This document shows positions 49,601-61,746 of a stretch of DNA of 64,000 nucleotides, piece after piece. The notes beneath the pieces were generated by a model. The model was given only the letters and a program-made list of their open reading frames with translations, ran no database searches and was not told where the DNA came from. Location: contig MU400515.1 of assembly GCA_022578965.1 (NCBI GenBank), positions 62,001 to 126,000 on the forward strand. Reading direction: 5' to 3'. The stretch's first letter is position 1. Each line of letters begins with the position of its first letter. This DNA is from Xylaria sp. FL1777. Lineage: Eukaryota; Ascomycota; Sordariomycetes; Xylariales; Xylariaceae. The position numbers and the translations under genes were made by a program.

Positions 49601-52600
49601 AGCAAACTCTCAGTTGGGGCTCATGGGATGCGCGAACATCTTCGGAGCTGGGTATTATCTTTGACTGGGTGATGGACCGGTTGGATGATGTCCCTTGTGC
49701 TGATTCCCAGTTGGGAGCTATAACACCAGTGCAGGCTACTAACTTTATTTTGCTCTATTTCCAAGATCATTTGGCTCTTATTGAACCTGAAAGCTCAAGT
49801 CTCTTTGCCAGCCGATTAGTCGAAGTTTTGCAAGCTTTTGAGCAGCGCCTCCAAGAAAGCTCGAGTGATTTAAAGTATCCAACACAGTCTTGCATCGAAG
49901 TTCTGACGCGCATCTTAGTCATTACGGTTCAGGTTTTGCGATTATGTCAGAAGTTCGGAAAAGTCTCAGAAACATTCCAGGTGGAGGAGATACTGAAGCG
50001 ACTTGCTGCGAGTACAGCTAGAGTCCTCTTTCAGACGGATCTCAGCAACGTTCGAGACATGTATGGTTCTTTGCAACAAATGTCTTTCCGAGAAAGGGGG
50101 ATCCGAAACGATAACTACTCTGTGATTTGCTGGGTTACGTTGATGCGAATTCTCGAAGAAGTTCATCTACCTAGAGCTGGATTCTGGGGGGTGATATCCT
50201 CAACAATTCTAAGTCCAAGTATAGATAGCACTATTGACGCGACTGTGCTTGAACAAGCTTGGCGAAATTTGTTTACACTTCTTCCTCTGGGCGAATTTGA
50301 TAGCAGAGGGGTTGCAATTTCTGGAATGCGTTATACGGCACCATTAGAAGGATGGGCGATCCCTCAGCGACTACTACGGCGTATATTCCAACTGTATCAG
50401 AACAACAGCCGACAGTCTCCCGGTTTCAATGATTACCTTCGGGCTACCGTGAATCGTTGCCATTATCTAGTAGAGCAATGGGGATGGCATAGATGCAATG
50501 CGATTCTAGGAACGATCTTCGATTTCTTCGCCGCGCAAGATCTTCATAATCTACGAAATGAGGAGGTATACCAATCCCCGCAATTCCTCGAAGAGCTTTC
50601 GCAGTCGCCGTCGCTTGCCACATCACCAGAAGATCGATGTTTCCATATTTACCTTAAGCTAGTTGCACTATCTATCAAGCGGCTCAAAAAGAGTAGAATG
50701 ACAAAAGAAATTAGGAACCTGGTAGCTCGCCTTCTGCCCAACCATAGCCGGCAATACGATAAAATGATGGCGACTCACGAGGCCGAGATAGCTGCTCTTC
50801 GAAATCATCACGACCTTCTTTGCACTCTGTTCTGGGCTGCCCCTTCTGACCTGAGGCCGTCTATTCAAAGTATCGAAGGGCTTGTTGTTATCAGAAGCTC
50901 TCATAAAGAGGCCTGCTTGATTAACTTGCGCGCCTGGAGCCGGCTATCGCGATTTGTCGTCTCATCCTGTGAAGATATTTCAATATATAAACCATTGGCC
51001 GACTGGCAAAGAAATATTTCTCAGCAAATGCTTGAACAGTTCCTTTCCGTGGAGACCGAAGTCAATCAACAACTTTTAGGCATGTCGGCGGAGGCGTGCG
51101 GGAACATCACTCAGGAGTACAAAAACGCCGTCATAAATAAGAACAAAAAAGTTACTATGGACTTACTCCACTTCTCTATGAAAGCATTTCTAGACACAAT
51201 GCGTCATACTGAGACACTCGGCGCTGCTTCTTTCGTCCTGAATTATTGTAAGTTGATCTAATGGGGCGTCAGTGAAACAGCTTTAACCCCTATAATTAGA
51301 TCCGCTTGAGCAGATCCTCACTCGTCTCTCATTCTCGTCTGTGAACTCCGATTGGGGGATTTTGCAAGTCGCTCTGGACACCATTGACTGCTTCCTCATC
51401 CGTATCGATGAATTCACGACCGCCGAGCCCCAGCATGTTAGCCAGTCCTGGCATGAAGAAGATGCGATTATGGTGAGTATGGCAGTTAGGTCTTGAGCAT
51501 AGTTACTAAGTGGTTCTAGTTACTCGAACGAAAATTTTCTACGCCCCTCATGTCTATTGTTCGAAGTGTCGTCAACATAAAGCCTCAGGATGTCAGTGTC
51601 GGTGAAGTGGGTGACCGCGACATATGTGTTGAGCTAGCTGTGATCCTTGCTGGGCGACTAGGAGCATGCTTAATTCATGCCCGACTTGCTGTAAGTCCCC
51701 CTTTACTCTGTTGTATTGTTTGCTGACATTAGTAGCGTTTACGCCAGTTTTTCCAAGTGGGAAAATATAATATCTTCCAAGATTTATCGAAACCGACTAC
51801 TTCGACTGCTCGAAGATATATAACCCTCTTTTTAGCTACGATGGCCGATAGAGGGGTTACTGATTTTATGGTGAGGTAGCTCAAGTTTTTGAAGGGCCAT
51901 AGCTAATCATATCCCAGGACGTTGGGTTAACACCGTTGGACTTGTTTTTAGCCGAAATAACGAAGCCCTTCGAATATCTAGCTTACGAAAATCGACTAGC
52001 CATGAGCTTCAAACGGCGTAGTGAAGCGTACCTAGAGAGCGCCATCGTAGAGGTTGGAAATACACCCGACTACAACTCCAACAGAGATCTATTTAACCGT
52101 AAGATAAAAACAATCCTATTCGCTGGCTCTTGACTTATCACATCATAGACGTCATTATCTCTATGCGAAACGCCTTGCTCCGGGCAGATGGGGATGAGAA
52201 GACGCGTTTACAGAATATGTTCTCCAAGACCTTGCGCTTTACAATGGATCGAATGAGAGCCGACCTCAAGTCACTGGCCTTGAACTCACCTGAGCAGCAT
52301 TTGAATTACGTGAAGTTCGTGCGATCCATCATCAGCCTCATTCGATCGCAAGATTTATGCCCAGTGGATTCCTTCTTTTATCAGATCAGCCAGGAATATT
52401 CCCCTTCGAAGGAAGATCCACGACTCCAGACAGCAGGGATATTGTCGTGGGGACTCAAGCTTGAAGAGGGAGAGTCTAAAGCAGTATCCGGTCTGTTCTA
52501 CCTACTTTTTCCAAGTTTCAAGATTGCTCTCGCAAACGGAGAGCTTGCGAATGAAGCAAGGATTCTCAAAGAGAGTACGAAGCATACCCGCGTGTTTGAT

Positions 52601-53365
52601 TTCATGTTGAGCACAATGCTCCCTGCCATCATCAGGACAGCAACTCATGTATCTGAGGGTTGGGTTCTCCTAGATACGTATATCGAAGCCATAGACGGTC
52701 GGCTATCATCAGGATGTATTCATCGGCAGATTGGCGGGGGCCTGATGATAGACATTCTAGCACTATACGCCATTGTGCTGGCAAGTACGGAGGGTCTGCA
52801 AACGAGAGTGTCCCCCACGCTTCAACCTGGAGATATCGTGTCATTAACCGCCATGATCAAACTCCTCAATCTTCTCTCTCCTTCCGTCACAGCATATCTC
52901 ATCAACGAGCCAGGATCTCCAATCACGACCGATTTTATGCACATAATAGACGAGATCACCGACTTCACGCGCGCAGCCGACGCATATCTGTCGGAGCTCG
53001 TCAAAAACTATGATGAAGGAAACGCCATGATTCCCGAGCCCAGTCGTCTTTTTGAGGGCTTAGGGATCCTCGCGCCCGAAACAGCATTGCGATACAACGA
53101 GCAGGCCGACCGGTTTTTCAGTCACATGATCCAGGACATCCGTAATAATTGGGTATTAGGCGAGGCTTTTATTACAATCAAGGGGCCATCGAGGTCTCAG
53201 AGACCATCAGCTACTCAATCGGGGCAAGGAACGCCTGTCCCCAAATGGGAGGGAAGGAAGCTTTTGCAAACTTTGAGGGAACAAGTGAGCACTTGGAATC
53301 ACGCCCATGACATTATGATGCGAACGGCACCGCACGAAGCGTTGCTTGATGAAATTTTGTTTTAG
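46690..53365 (+). CDS. MMS22: Mus7/MMS22 family replication-fork repair protein
   Basis: Six exons: 46690-51247, 51300-51472, 51520-51690, 51736-51870, 51918-52098 and 52149-53365. All phases agree, giving 2144 residues. The N-terminus has the family motif (KWKELGEVPDSDDE). About 750 residues of Ser/acid/basic-rich disordered sequence follow, with PDADVE-like and RKRKRG patches. The conserved core begins LGLAPYGTHYTQHFEV and FFHESTIVGSGRL and continues as helical repeats to the C-terminus. By family knowledge, Mms22/Mus7 is the substrate adaptor of the Rtt101 cullin ubiquitin ligase and protects stalled replication forks in the nucleus. Five introns of 47-52 nt cluster in the last third. The long first exon alone would truncate the helical domain. 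Confidence 0.88.
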
Positions 53366-53775
53366 GTGCATAGGGGAGCATGGCGTTGTAGGACACTGGT
53401 GAGCACCTGCATCACGACTGCATGAATGTATATGTAAATGTATAAACATACTTATACGTACATAGTATCCTCATTATAATATAGGGAGTAGGTAATCGAA
53501 CTAGATACCTAGAGGTAGGGATATACTTACTTATGTACCCCAAGGGACAAGGTACGGCACTTATAGATTACATAAGATATCTACATTTATATTGGTGGTG
53601 TCAATCTATGTGGGGCACACTTAGTGTAGACGCTTGGACCCGGAGGAAAGCTCACTTGGTGGATTGGAAATCCGAACGACGAAATATTGGTACCTACACT
53701 GCGGCCTCGTTCATTCTGGCACGTTTTTTGCACAGCCATGCCGTAGCACGCTCCATTCGAGCGCCAATCCTCCGA
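53366..53775. promoter_or_regulatory. Intergenic region before the AAA ATPase
   Basis: 410 bp with TAGGTA motifs. The frame of the downstream gene is open back to 53533, but the encoded stretch has no presequence character and I treat it as 5' leader. Confidence 0.4.
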
Positions 53776-56700
53776 ATGAGTAACCAATGGATCCGTGCCC
53801 TCCGATCCACGGCACAGAATCCTCGGCAAACACGGCTGGCGTCCCGACCGACGCGGTCCTTTCACTCGACCGTCTCCAGCCGCGCTCCCCACGACGCGCC
53901 ACGAGACGACGGGCGCAAACCCGAGAGCGACACTGGCCGTGCGGGCGCTGCGGCGGCGGCGGCGGCGGAGGAGAACCTCTTCGGGGAGAATGCGCTGGCT
54001 ACGAGTGGAGAAAGCCAGGGTCGCAAGAAGCCGGCCACCGGTCTGAGGGCACGAGCACTGCGGAATCGAAAGTCCGACCTGCCTCCCGTCCAGATACCCA
54101 AGTCCTTCCTCGATCTGGCCGTCGATCGCCATGGCGAAGCAAAGACTTTGCTCAAGGTTGGCCCGGACGAGCAGGGTGAACACGGCGCCAGCGAAGACAC
54201 CAATCCCGACAGTATGCAGCGATTCCTTCCTAAGTGGCGAAGTGGCGCCTTATTCGACGCTGCCGCCTGGTCCAGCTCAGTCGTTGAAGAAACAATTCAA
54301 GTTCTGAAGTCAGGCGGCGATCTTGATCCAATTATGAGAAGAATCGATGTGTTGAACGTTTCGGCTTATTGGACCGTGTTGTTCGAAATTGAGAAATACC
54401 TTAGAGATGATGCGCCAAAGACACTAGAGTCGACGCCACTGCAAAAGTCTTGGGATTGGGTGACGGCGCTTCTTAGATACGACGCCGGTAAGGATGAGCC
54501 AGCAATCTTCATAAGATCCTTTGCCCAACTATTACTCCAGCACGTAATCGAGGGTGGTGCAATTCCGCTTACTAAGGCTGCCTTGTACGAGCCGTGCATG
54601 ATTGACGAGATCGTCACGGCTCTCAGGGCTGGATTTTCTATTCGGGCACCCGAGAACAGCAGGCTCGCAGGCATTTACCGGCCTGCTACCATCATTAATG
54701 TGCATGACTGCTCGGGATTCTCCGTGGCCCAAGACACCTTGCAGAGCGCTGCTGCAATATTAGGAGCTGATGTTCTACACCTGCGGGCTCACGACATAGC
54801 ACATATTGTAGGACGTTATATTGGCCAAGATGTGACTAGGACTCAAGGGGATGTTTCACTCCTCGGCTACAAGGCGGCGGAGAATTGTGGACGGCTGAAG
54901 CCGCACCCTGCTGTTGAAGAGGAAAATGAGGAGCCTGGCCATTTTGAGCTACCAATTACAGTGATGATGAGCGATGAGAAGACACGGAAGGATACAAAAC
55001 GACAGACATCATCCATGGATGAGTATCTACTGAACTCTGGCACTCGTGGAAAGAGTGATGAGTTGTGGGAGGACATCAAGATCAATGCAGCTCTGGACGA
55101 GCTCATCCATTCTGCAGATGTGGACGCAGCCGAGCAGAACCCCCTTATCGTTCATATCAATGATTTCAATGCTCTTAACATGGATGATGCTGGTGCTACA
55201 ATTCTGAGCAAGATCAGGAAAGTTGTGGACGAATTATGGCTGTCAGGTCGAAAGGTAGTCCTTGTTGGCTCCTGTTCGACTAAAGACGCGCCAAAACCTT
55301 ACCAGACGGCAATGAAGAGTTTGGAATTGAGCGAGCGAGTCATCCATATAAGCACGCGCTGCTTACCTGATGCCGAAAGCCGCAAAAGGCTCAGATTTGA
55401 ATTGGCACGGTGGGAGATGCAAGATAACCTTCGTGAGAACGACGAAAATATCGTGAGGATGCTGTGCTCGATGACAGAGTCGGGTGATTCCACGTCGACA
55501 CTCTCGAAGAGGATACTGGGACTAGACACATATGCTATTTCTGCACAGCAATTAGACTTATCAGAGAGATTCGCAAACTACTGGTGCAGCGTTTTACCAA
55601 TGATGGAGATTTATCGAATCTCGACAACCATGATCAGCCTGAGCTCAACAGGTGCTGCTGAGCTGTTTAGCCGAGATTGCTTCGAAAAGGCAGTCGCCAA
55701 GATATCAGCCGTCAACGCAGCCAGGGAGAGGGCAGTGGCAAGTTCGAAACCCTCCTTGAAGTCCAAGAAGGACTCTAGAGACTCTTTCACAGGAGGGCTG
55801 AAGAGGGACCCTTTTGCCGAGAATCAAGAGGAAAGGCTGATGTCTGGCATGGTGAATGCACAAGATATACGCACAACCTTCAAGGACATACATGCTCCTC
55901 GGGAGACGATTGAATCCATCAAAATGCTTACAACACTATCGCTAGTCCGACCCGAGGCTTTCTCATATGGCGTTCTTGCAAGTGACAGAATTCCTGGCTG
56001 TCTCTTGTATGGTCCGCCCGGCACCGGCAAGACATTACTAGCAAAAGCAGTAGCTAAGGAGAGCGGCGCAAACATGATTGAGGTCAGCGGCGCTTCGATC
56101 AACAATATGTACGTCGGCGAAAGCGAGAAGAACGTGCGCGCGCTATTCAGGCTTGCGAAGAAGAAAGAACCCCTAGTCATCTTCATCGATGAAGCAGATG
56201 CCCTACTCGGAGCTCGAGGCGGACCTCGAAACGGGAACAGGAGAGAGACGATAAACCAATTTCTCCGTGAATGGGACGGGATGGACAAGACGAAGGCATT
56301 TATCATGGTCGCTACGAATCGGCCATTCGACCTCGACGAAGCCGTTCTACGACGCCTACCCCGCAAGTTATTAATTGATCTCCCCCTCGAGACGGACCGA
56401 GCGTCCATCTTAAAGATCCACCTCAAAGACGAAATCATAGACGAGACGGTATCAATTGAAGACATCGCCAAACACACGCCTCTGTACTCGGGCTCCGACC
56501 TGAAAAATGTCTGCGTTGCGGCTGCTATGGCTGCCGTCAAGGAAGAACTCGAGGCGTCTGAGCGACATACCGGCCCTGAGCCCTATAAGTGGGCGGAGAA
56601 GCGGGTGCTCAACCGTCGGCACTTTGACAAGGCGCTCAAGGAGATCGGCGCCAGTGTCTCAGAGGATATGGCGACACTGATGGCCACCAGGAAATTCGAT

Positions 56701-56808
56701 GAACGATACGGCGACAGCAAGGCACGCAAGAAGAAACGGGGGATTGGCTTTGAAGTTGTCCCCGAAGCATCTGATTCGGAACAGGCCCGAGTTCGCATTG
56801 GACGGTAA
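53776..56808 (+). CDS. Large mitochondrial AAA ATPase (Msp1/ATAD-like C-terminal module)
   Basis: A single exon of 1010 residues from MSNQWIRALR. This start gives an Arg/Ser-rich presequence (RPTRSFHSTVSSR), whereas the in-frame ATG at 53533 would bury it. Residues 60-300 are partly low complexity (Ala run). The C-terminal AAA module is complete: GPPGTGKT (746-753), VIFIDEADALLGARGG (from 801), MVATNRPFDLDEAVLRR with the arginine finger, and the alpha-helical lid GSDLKNVCVAAAM. It resembles the Msp1/ATAD1/spastin-like clade. The middle region shows a second, degenerate AAA-like fold: LIVHINDFNALN (about 457) in the Walker B position and VVLVGSC (about 495) in the sensor-1 position, without Walker A. 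A role in mitochondrial protein quality control is likely but unproven. Confidence 0.85.
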   Translation: MSNQWIRALRSTAQNPRQTRLASRPTRSFHSTVSSRAPHDAPRDDGRKPESDTGRAGAAAAAAAEENLFGENALATSGESQGRKKPATGLRARALRNRKSDLPPVQIPKSFLDLAVDRHGEAKTLLKVGPDEQGEHGASEDTNPDSMQRFLPKWRSGALFDAAAWSSSVVEETIQVLKSGGDLDPIMRRIDVLNVSAYWTVLFEIEKYLRDDAPKTLESTPLQKSWDWVTALLRYDAGKDEPAIFIRSFAQLLLQHVIEGGAIPLTKAALYEPCMIDEIVTALRAGFSIRAPENSRLAGIYRPATIINVHDCSGFSVAQDTLQSAAAILGADVLHLRAHDIAHIVGRYIGQDVTRTQGDVSLLGYKAAENCGRLKPHPAVEEENEEPGHFELPITVMMSDEKTRKDTKRQTSSMDEYLLNSGTRGKSDELWEDIKINAALDELIHSADVDAAEQNPLIVHINDFNALNMDDAGATILSKIRKVVDELWLSGRKVVLVGSCSTKDAPKPYQTAMKSLELSERVIHISTRCLPDAESRKRLRFELARWEMQDNLRENDENIVRMLCSMTESGDSTSTLSKRILGLDTYAISAQQLDLSERFANYWCSVLPMMEIYRISTTMISLSSTGAAELFSRDCFEKAVAKISAVNAARERAVASSKPSLKSKKDSRDSFTGGLKRDPFAENQEERLMSGMVNAQDIRTTFKDIHAPRETIESIKMLTTLSLVRPEAFSYGVLASDRIPGCLLYGPPGTGKTLLAKAVAKESGANMIEVSGASINNMYVGESEKNVRALFRLAKKKEPLVIFIDEADALLGARGGPRNGNRRETINQFLREWDGMDKTKAFIMVATNRPFDLDEAVLRRLPRKLLIDLPLETDRASILKIHLKDEIIDETVSIEDIAKHTPLYSGSDLKNVCVAAAMAAVKEELEASERHTGPEPYKWAEKRVLNRRHFDKALKEIGASVSEDMATLMATRKFDERYGDSKARKKKRGIGFEVVPEASDSEQARVRIGR

Positions 56809-57682
56809 TACTAGCTAGATGTATTATCAACCTGTGTGTGTACCTAGATGTGATTCCGGTCCGTATTATACCAGAGGTACCTACTTCAAAGTTGGGCTGT
56901 TCAAGCAGTCCACCATGTATTTGTTCTTCAGAGAATACTAGACGGGCGAGTGTATATTCTAGCGGCCGTAATAGCTGAGTGTCCTGTTCATTACGAGCAT
57001 AAGTGAGTTGAGTCTCAAGGTTCTCTGCCTAAGGGTGAAAAGATTGCGGAGATGCACCAGACACAGAGGCGAGGTTTTTATTTATTTTAATCTGATGTCC
57101 AAGCATCTTATTATTTGAAAGGTACTCCAGGCAGTGTTGTTCCCACTGTGGTTCACCATGGGTTGTAGAGAAAGCATCTCAACCAAAATGCCTCTGCTAT
57201 CCATCCCGAGATCTAAAGTCACTCACTGTCGACCTCTCTCGCTCAACCCGGGCAGGCAAGAACATCTCGTCTCTAGGATCAATCTCCGTTGATCCATCTC
57301 ATACTCTCTCTTTTCAGTTTGAATGCTACCGTTTCAGACTACAGCAAACAGTTGGACCCCTGGTTCTCAAAGCTTCACCTACTGCCTGTCCTTACAAATA
57401 GGGTGACAAGTGGCGTTCACACAATGCAACCATCCAAATGTGCAGGAATCATCCAACACCCTATTTCGCATGTACCTCGACCTCTCGCCGCTTTAACAGC
57501 CCTCTCTCGCTCTTCGCGGAGTGAAAAGCCCAGTGTACCCCCTTCTCACCCTCACAGTTTCCAGCAGCACTACCCAGCTTCTCTGACAGCAACGTTCGCA
57601 CGCAACCAGCCTACTCTCTTCGCTCCATCCAATCGCACACGCGCTTGAATCCCTCGCCGCTTCAACGCCAGCCCCCGCCAAG
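56809..57682. other. Intergenic interval upstream of the first C2H2 gene
   Basis: No supported gene. The last 400 bp is CT-rich, typical of fungal core promoters and 5' leaders. A 119-codon ORF (57289-57648) here is Ser/Pro-rich and lacks motifs. Confidence 0.4.
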
Positions 57683-58964
57683 ATGTCCGAGTACTTTGAC
57701 AACCACGACTTCAACGCCCTCATGGCCCCTGTCGAGGAGGACCTCGACCTCAACTTCGACGAGTATCTAGCTCTCATTCGCCAGAATGAGGCCGCTGGCT
57801 ACGATTACAATGCCACCTATGGCTTCGATCCTGCCGTGGACTTTGGCGCTGACGCCGTTCTCGACTTCGATCTCAATGCTGGCTTCCAGCATGACCCCTC
57901 GCTACCAGTGCTCCCTGACGCCACCGCAATGACTGGCCAATCGTAGGGCTTTTTTTTTTAGCACTTGCTAACAAAAAGGGTGCTTTTCAGTGGTACACAA
58001 CTTCTATGTACTATGTAAGATCTCTCCTTCTACAGACAGTGGTCGTATCTAATCTGTAAGGCCACTTCATAATGTCGTTTGCGAATTCTGCCATGTGGCG
58101 TTCGAAACGCGCGCTGAACTCCAGACATACACACACCGACACGATAACGATACAATAAAGACTTGCGGGCTGTTAGGCTGCAACAGTCGCTTCTACAACT
58201 GTGAAGATATTCGCTCTCACCGAGATACACCACATTCACCGAGTCACCGTGCAGTCTGGGACGACTTGACCATTACATGTGCCGAGTGTAATCGGATATT
58301 TGAGAACAAAACTCAACTACATAAACACTCAAAGGACCAGAAACATAATCGCTACGCGTGCTCCTGCGGAGTCAACTTTGCTCGAAATGGCGTGCTTACC
58401 CGTCACCTCGAGAGTTTCACCAAGGAAAGTGCGAAATATCCGTGCACCCTCTGCAGGCGTCATCAAGGCAACCAGTCTTTCCGCCGAAAGGATCATCTCA
58501 TCCAGCATTTTCAAGGTTACCATAAGATGGACCAAGACGACATCAACAACGCTTCTCCTCCTAAATCTCAGGTTCAAAGCCGCCAGATCCTAATTTGTCC
58601 GCATGCGGATTGCGAAGCGTACCGAGATGACGCTTTCAAAACCCTGGGGTGGAGAGAGCAATTCGATGGGAAACCTTTTCAGACACAGTCCGACTACAAC
58701 AAACATATGAGAGACATTCACAAAGAAAGCACCTTCTCGTGTCCCGTTGGTAGCTGTGACCGAGTTGGCGCGAAGGGATACATGCGCGAGAAAGACTTGA
58801 TCAAGCACCTTGCAGCTAAGCATCCCGAGGCACCGAGCTATTCATATGTTCCCCCTAAGCCTCCCAAGTATCGCTGCGCAAAGTGTAGTCTTGAGCTTAG
58901 CTCCCTTGGCAGCCTTCAGTGGCATGAACAAATTCAGCATCCAACCGGCATCATTGCCGAGTAG
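57683..58964 (+). CDS. C2H2 zinc-finger protein with acidic N-terminus
   Basis: Exon 1 (57683 to about 57934) encodes MSEYFDNHDF and an Asp/Glu/aromatic-rich stretch (EEDLDLNFDEYLAL) that looks like an activation domain. A donor GTAGGG follows at 57935. The coding frame resumes after an acceptor ending 58060 (VVCEFCHVAFETRAEL). A 24 nt middle exon (57991-58014) also fits the phase, so two- and three-exon models are possible. The product is about 388 residues. It carries roughly eight Cys/His fingers, several degenerate: CEFCHVAFETRAEL, CGLLGCNSRF, CAECNRIF, CSCGVNFARNGVLTRH, CTLCRRHQGNQSF, CPHADCEAY, CPVGSCDRVG and CAKCSLEL. It is probably a nuclear DNA- or RNA-binding protein. Its middle fingers match the gene at 61747-63082. 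Confidence 0.75.
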
Positions 58965-61746
58965 GACCACGAACTTCTAGGTAAGTACCTCCTATAGTTA
59001 ACGCATTATTGACATATCCCGATTTAATCTTACATATATGAAGACAATCTATGGATCTCCATCCAATGGCCTAAATCTTGCACCGAGAATGCATGAAGAC
59101 ATTTACCTCAGCGACAGAACTACGAACTTACCTGTGCATATGTTCGCATTCTCAAAGATTTTTCTCCTTTGTTTAGCTCGATCTAACTTTTGAGTTCCTG
59201 CAAATGGGTGGATAGTGATACTTAAATTGCACGGTGGTTAACACAGCTAGAGAGAAGGGTGAAATTAAGTCTAAACGTCTAAATCATAGACCTTCACTAT
59301 TGTTTCATTAAATATACTTTTGCTTAAAAAAACGTGGCAATGTTGGCACCTCCTCTACCACCTTGACCAGCGAAGTGGTTTACGGCATCATATTATGCTA
59401 ACGTTACCCCCCTGATTTGGACCGCCTACCCTACTGCAGTCTGCAGAACTATGTCTCCGTTTTAACAAATCTACTCGCATTAGTAGGCTAATAGGTTTCT
59501 TGTACTATGTGCTATGGATTGTTAAATATTATTATAACCCCATGAGCGAACCTGATATAGACACATATAAAACTAAACGATGACCATAGAAACAGATGAA
59601 CAGACCCCTGTTTCCCCTCTCATTTATAATATATCTTTTAATATGCTTAGTTCAAGAATTATAGGGGTGCAATAGGTCAAAAAAAAAAAACAGAAGTGCT
59701 ACATTACTACACTGTGAGCAAAATTAGAATGTTGTCAAGTCTAAAACTGAACTGTGTAAGATATTGTGTAGAAACAAGGGAGGGTTATTGATAGGAGAGG
59801 AAATGGGAAAACAATCAAACTACTGGCTTACTCTGATGAAAAGGCTCCAACTTTTTGATCCCAACTTGATAGCTAGTAATTGCCCTGCTCGTCGTGCTAC
59901 CTAATGACTCTACTCACATCGAACTTGTCTCCATGAAGAAGATTTCAAGCTTCTCAGTGATAAAAATTTTCCTCGCCGGCGCTGCCCATCAGCGAGGTAT
60001 ATCTAAGGAGAATTTCCAGATGGTTGTTGACTATACTTGTTGTGTCTGCTTATGCCGTTCTTTTAGAAGTTGCCGCCTTAGAGAATACTCTTAGTCAGCG
60101 GATAATATACGCCCTACTAGAGTTTCTGACCCTTGTCTAAGATGTAGTTGTCTTTTACTAGGAAGGTGTTAGTTACAGGTGTGAATAAATAAAATATGTT
60201 CTTGCTTAGCCTAGTTTAACGGGGGAAGTGATCCTAACCATGTCTTTGTATCCTAGAGTATATTATATCAGAAGGCTGACAGGTGAACATTCACATGCTA
60301 GAGTTTAGTGATAAGCTATGCGATGTCTTAATGGTGGCTGCTAAGGCTGGCCTTGGCTCTCCCCCTCTCCTTAAGGCTCAGGGGTAGCCGCTAGGTGGTT
60401 GGCGCCAGAGAATGAGTAGGGACCAAGGCAGCGACCACGTTAGGCATTCATAGGCATACCTTATAGAATATATAAGCACTTATTATTGATTTAATGCGTT
60501 GAGGAGGGTCACCGATAGTCCGGCACCGCAGATACATTTGTAGGCATAGCATCCTGTCTTTCGTTCATGCTTGATGAGAGCCAAGAGTGGCTCGCAATCT
60601 ATAGAACATGAAATAAAACTTGAACTATTGGCATTTGTAACGCTCGTTGGAACGCAGACAAAAATCCTCTAATCTGGACAAGAATGAGAAGTTGTGCAAG
60701 ACTTTACCAATAGAGCAAGTAGGGTGGAAGGATGCGAGGATACTACGGCATCATGCAAGCTGTAGAAGAAGCAAAGTTGTCTGTATCTAGCTGTCGACAG
60801 AACTGCCTCCGCACTTTTCCCCTCCCTCAAACAAGATTAGGCAGTGTGACGCTCACAAAAAGGCGGTGGCACAATTTCATTCTTTAACTCGCTTTCTCTT
60901 TCCCCCTTAAGCCCAGAAGTGTGTACAAAATGATCCATCGCTACTGAAGCCTTAGCAGAGGTTAGTGATAACCTTTGCTGCAGCTTCACGGCAATAAGAT
61001 AGGCTTAGAAGCCTAGTCGGGGTAAGATAAGCAAATAGGAAATTCATCAAGGTTTCACGCTTTTATTCAACAAGGCACACACAGTTCATACATATATTAC
61101 GCATTATAGAAGACAGCAAACGGGCTGTGTAAAAGCAAGGAAAATGCCTCAGTACCCATTACCTTCTAATAAGGATATTTTTCACGTATTCCTGTTTATT
61201 TCTTATATTGCTATGCTACCTAGGTAGTTAAGTAACCAATAATTTAACATATTTAATACTTCTTAACAAAACATCAAATAAGCTTTAAAAAAATTACCTA
61301 TTATAATTTGATTAAGCTTTATAGCTATATGTAAGACCTTTTAAACAACAGTTAAAAAATCCCAGTATATATAGTATTTCATTTCAGGTGCACAAACATG
61401 AAGTATACTTTTGCCAGGATAGATCAGGAATATTAGCTCAACTATGCTCCCAACTAACCAACCAGATAGTTCCTTTTTAACAAAGTAACAAAACTGCGAG
61501 CAAGTGCCTTACATTGCATGATATCTCACCTTACTAACGGACTGCATGCAGTAACCTCTATCTACGTAGTACAATAGGGTTCGCATAGTATCTACCATTC
61601 TCACTACCCAGCCACCCTCACCATGAATCTGTTTGTTCATTCTTCTCAGAATTCTAGATATAAGCGATGCCCTGGTGTTCATTCCTTCTCTACACCTGTA
61701 GTCAATCATTCCATGGCCATTCTTCACTTGACCTTCCTACTTCACC
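58965..61746. other. 2.8 kb gene-free interval between two C2H2 genes
   Basis: No supported gene. A TACCTAGGTA palindrome lies at 61217-61226. A short AT-rich stretch (about 61240-61340) has the TTAA/AAGCTTTA vocabulary of the large RIP block and could be a small RIP remnant. The ORF at 59894-60094 has no features. Confidence 0.4.

Noticed and set aside
53533..53775. N-terminal extension of the AAA ATPase by 81 residues
   Set aside because: The extension has no targeting character and would place a good mitochondrial presequence internally. It reads as 5' leader.
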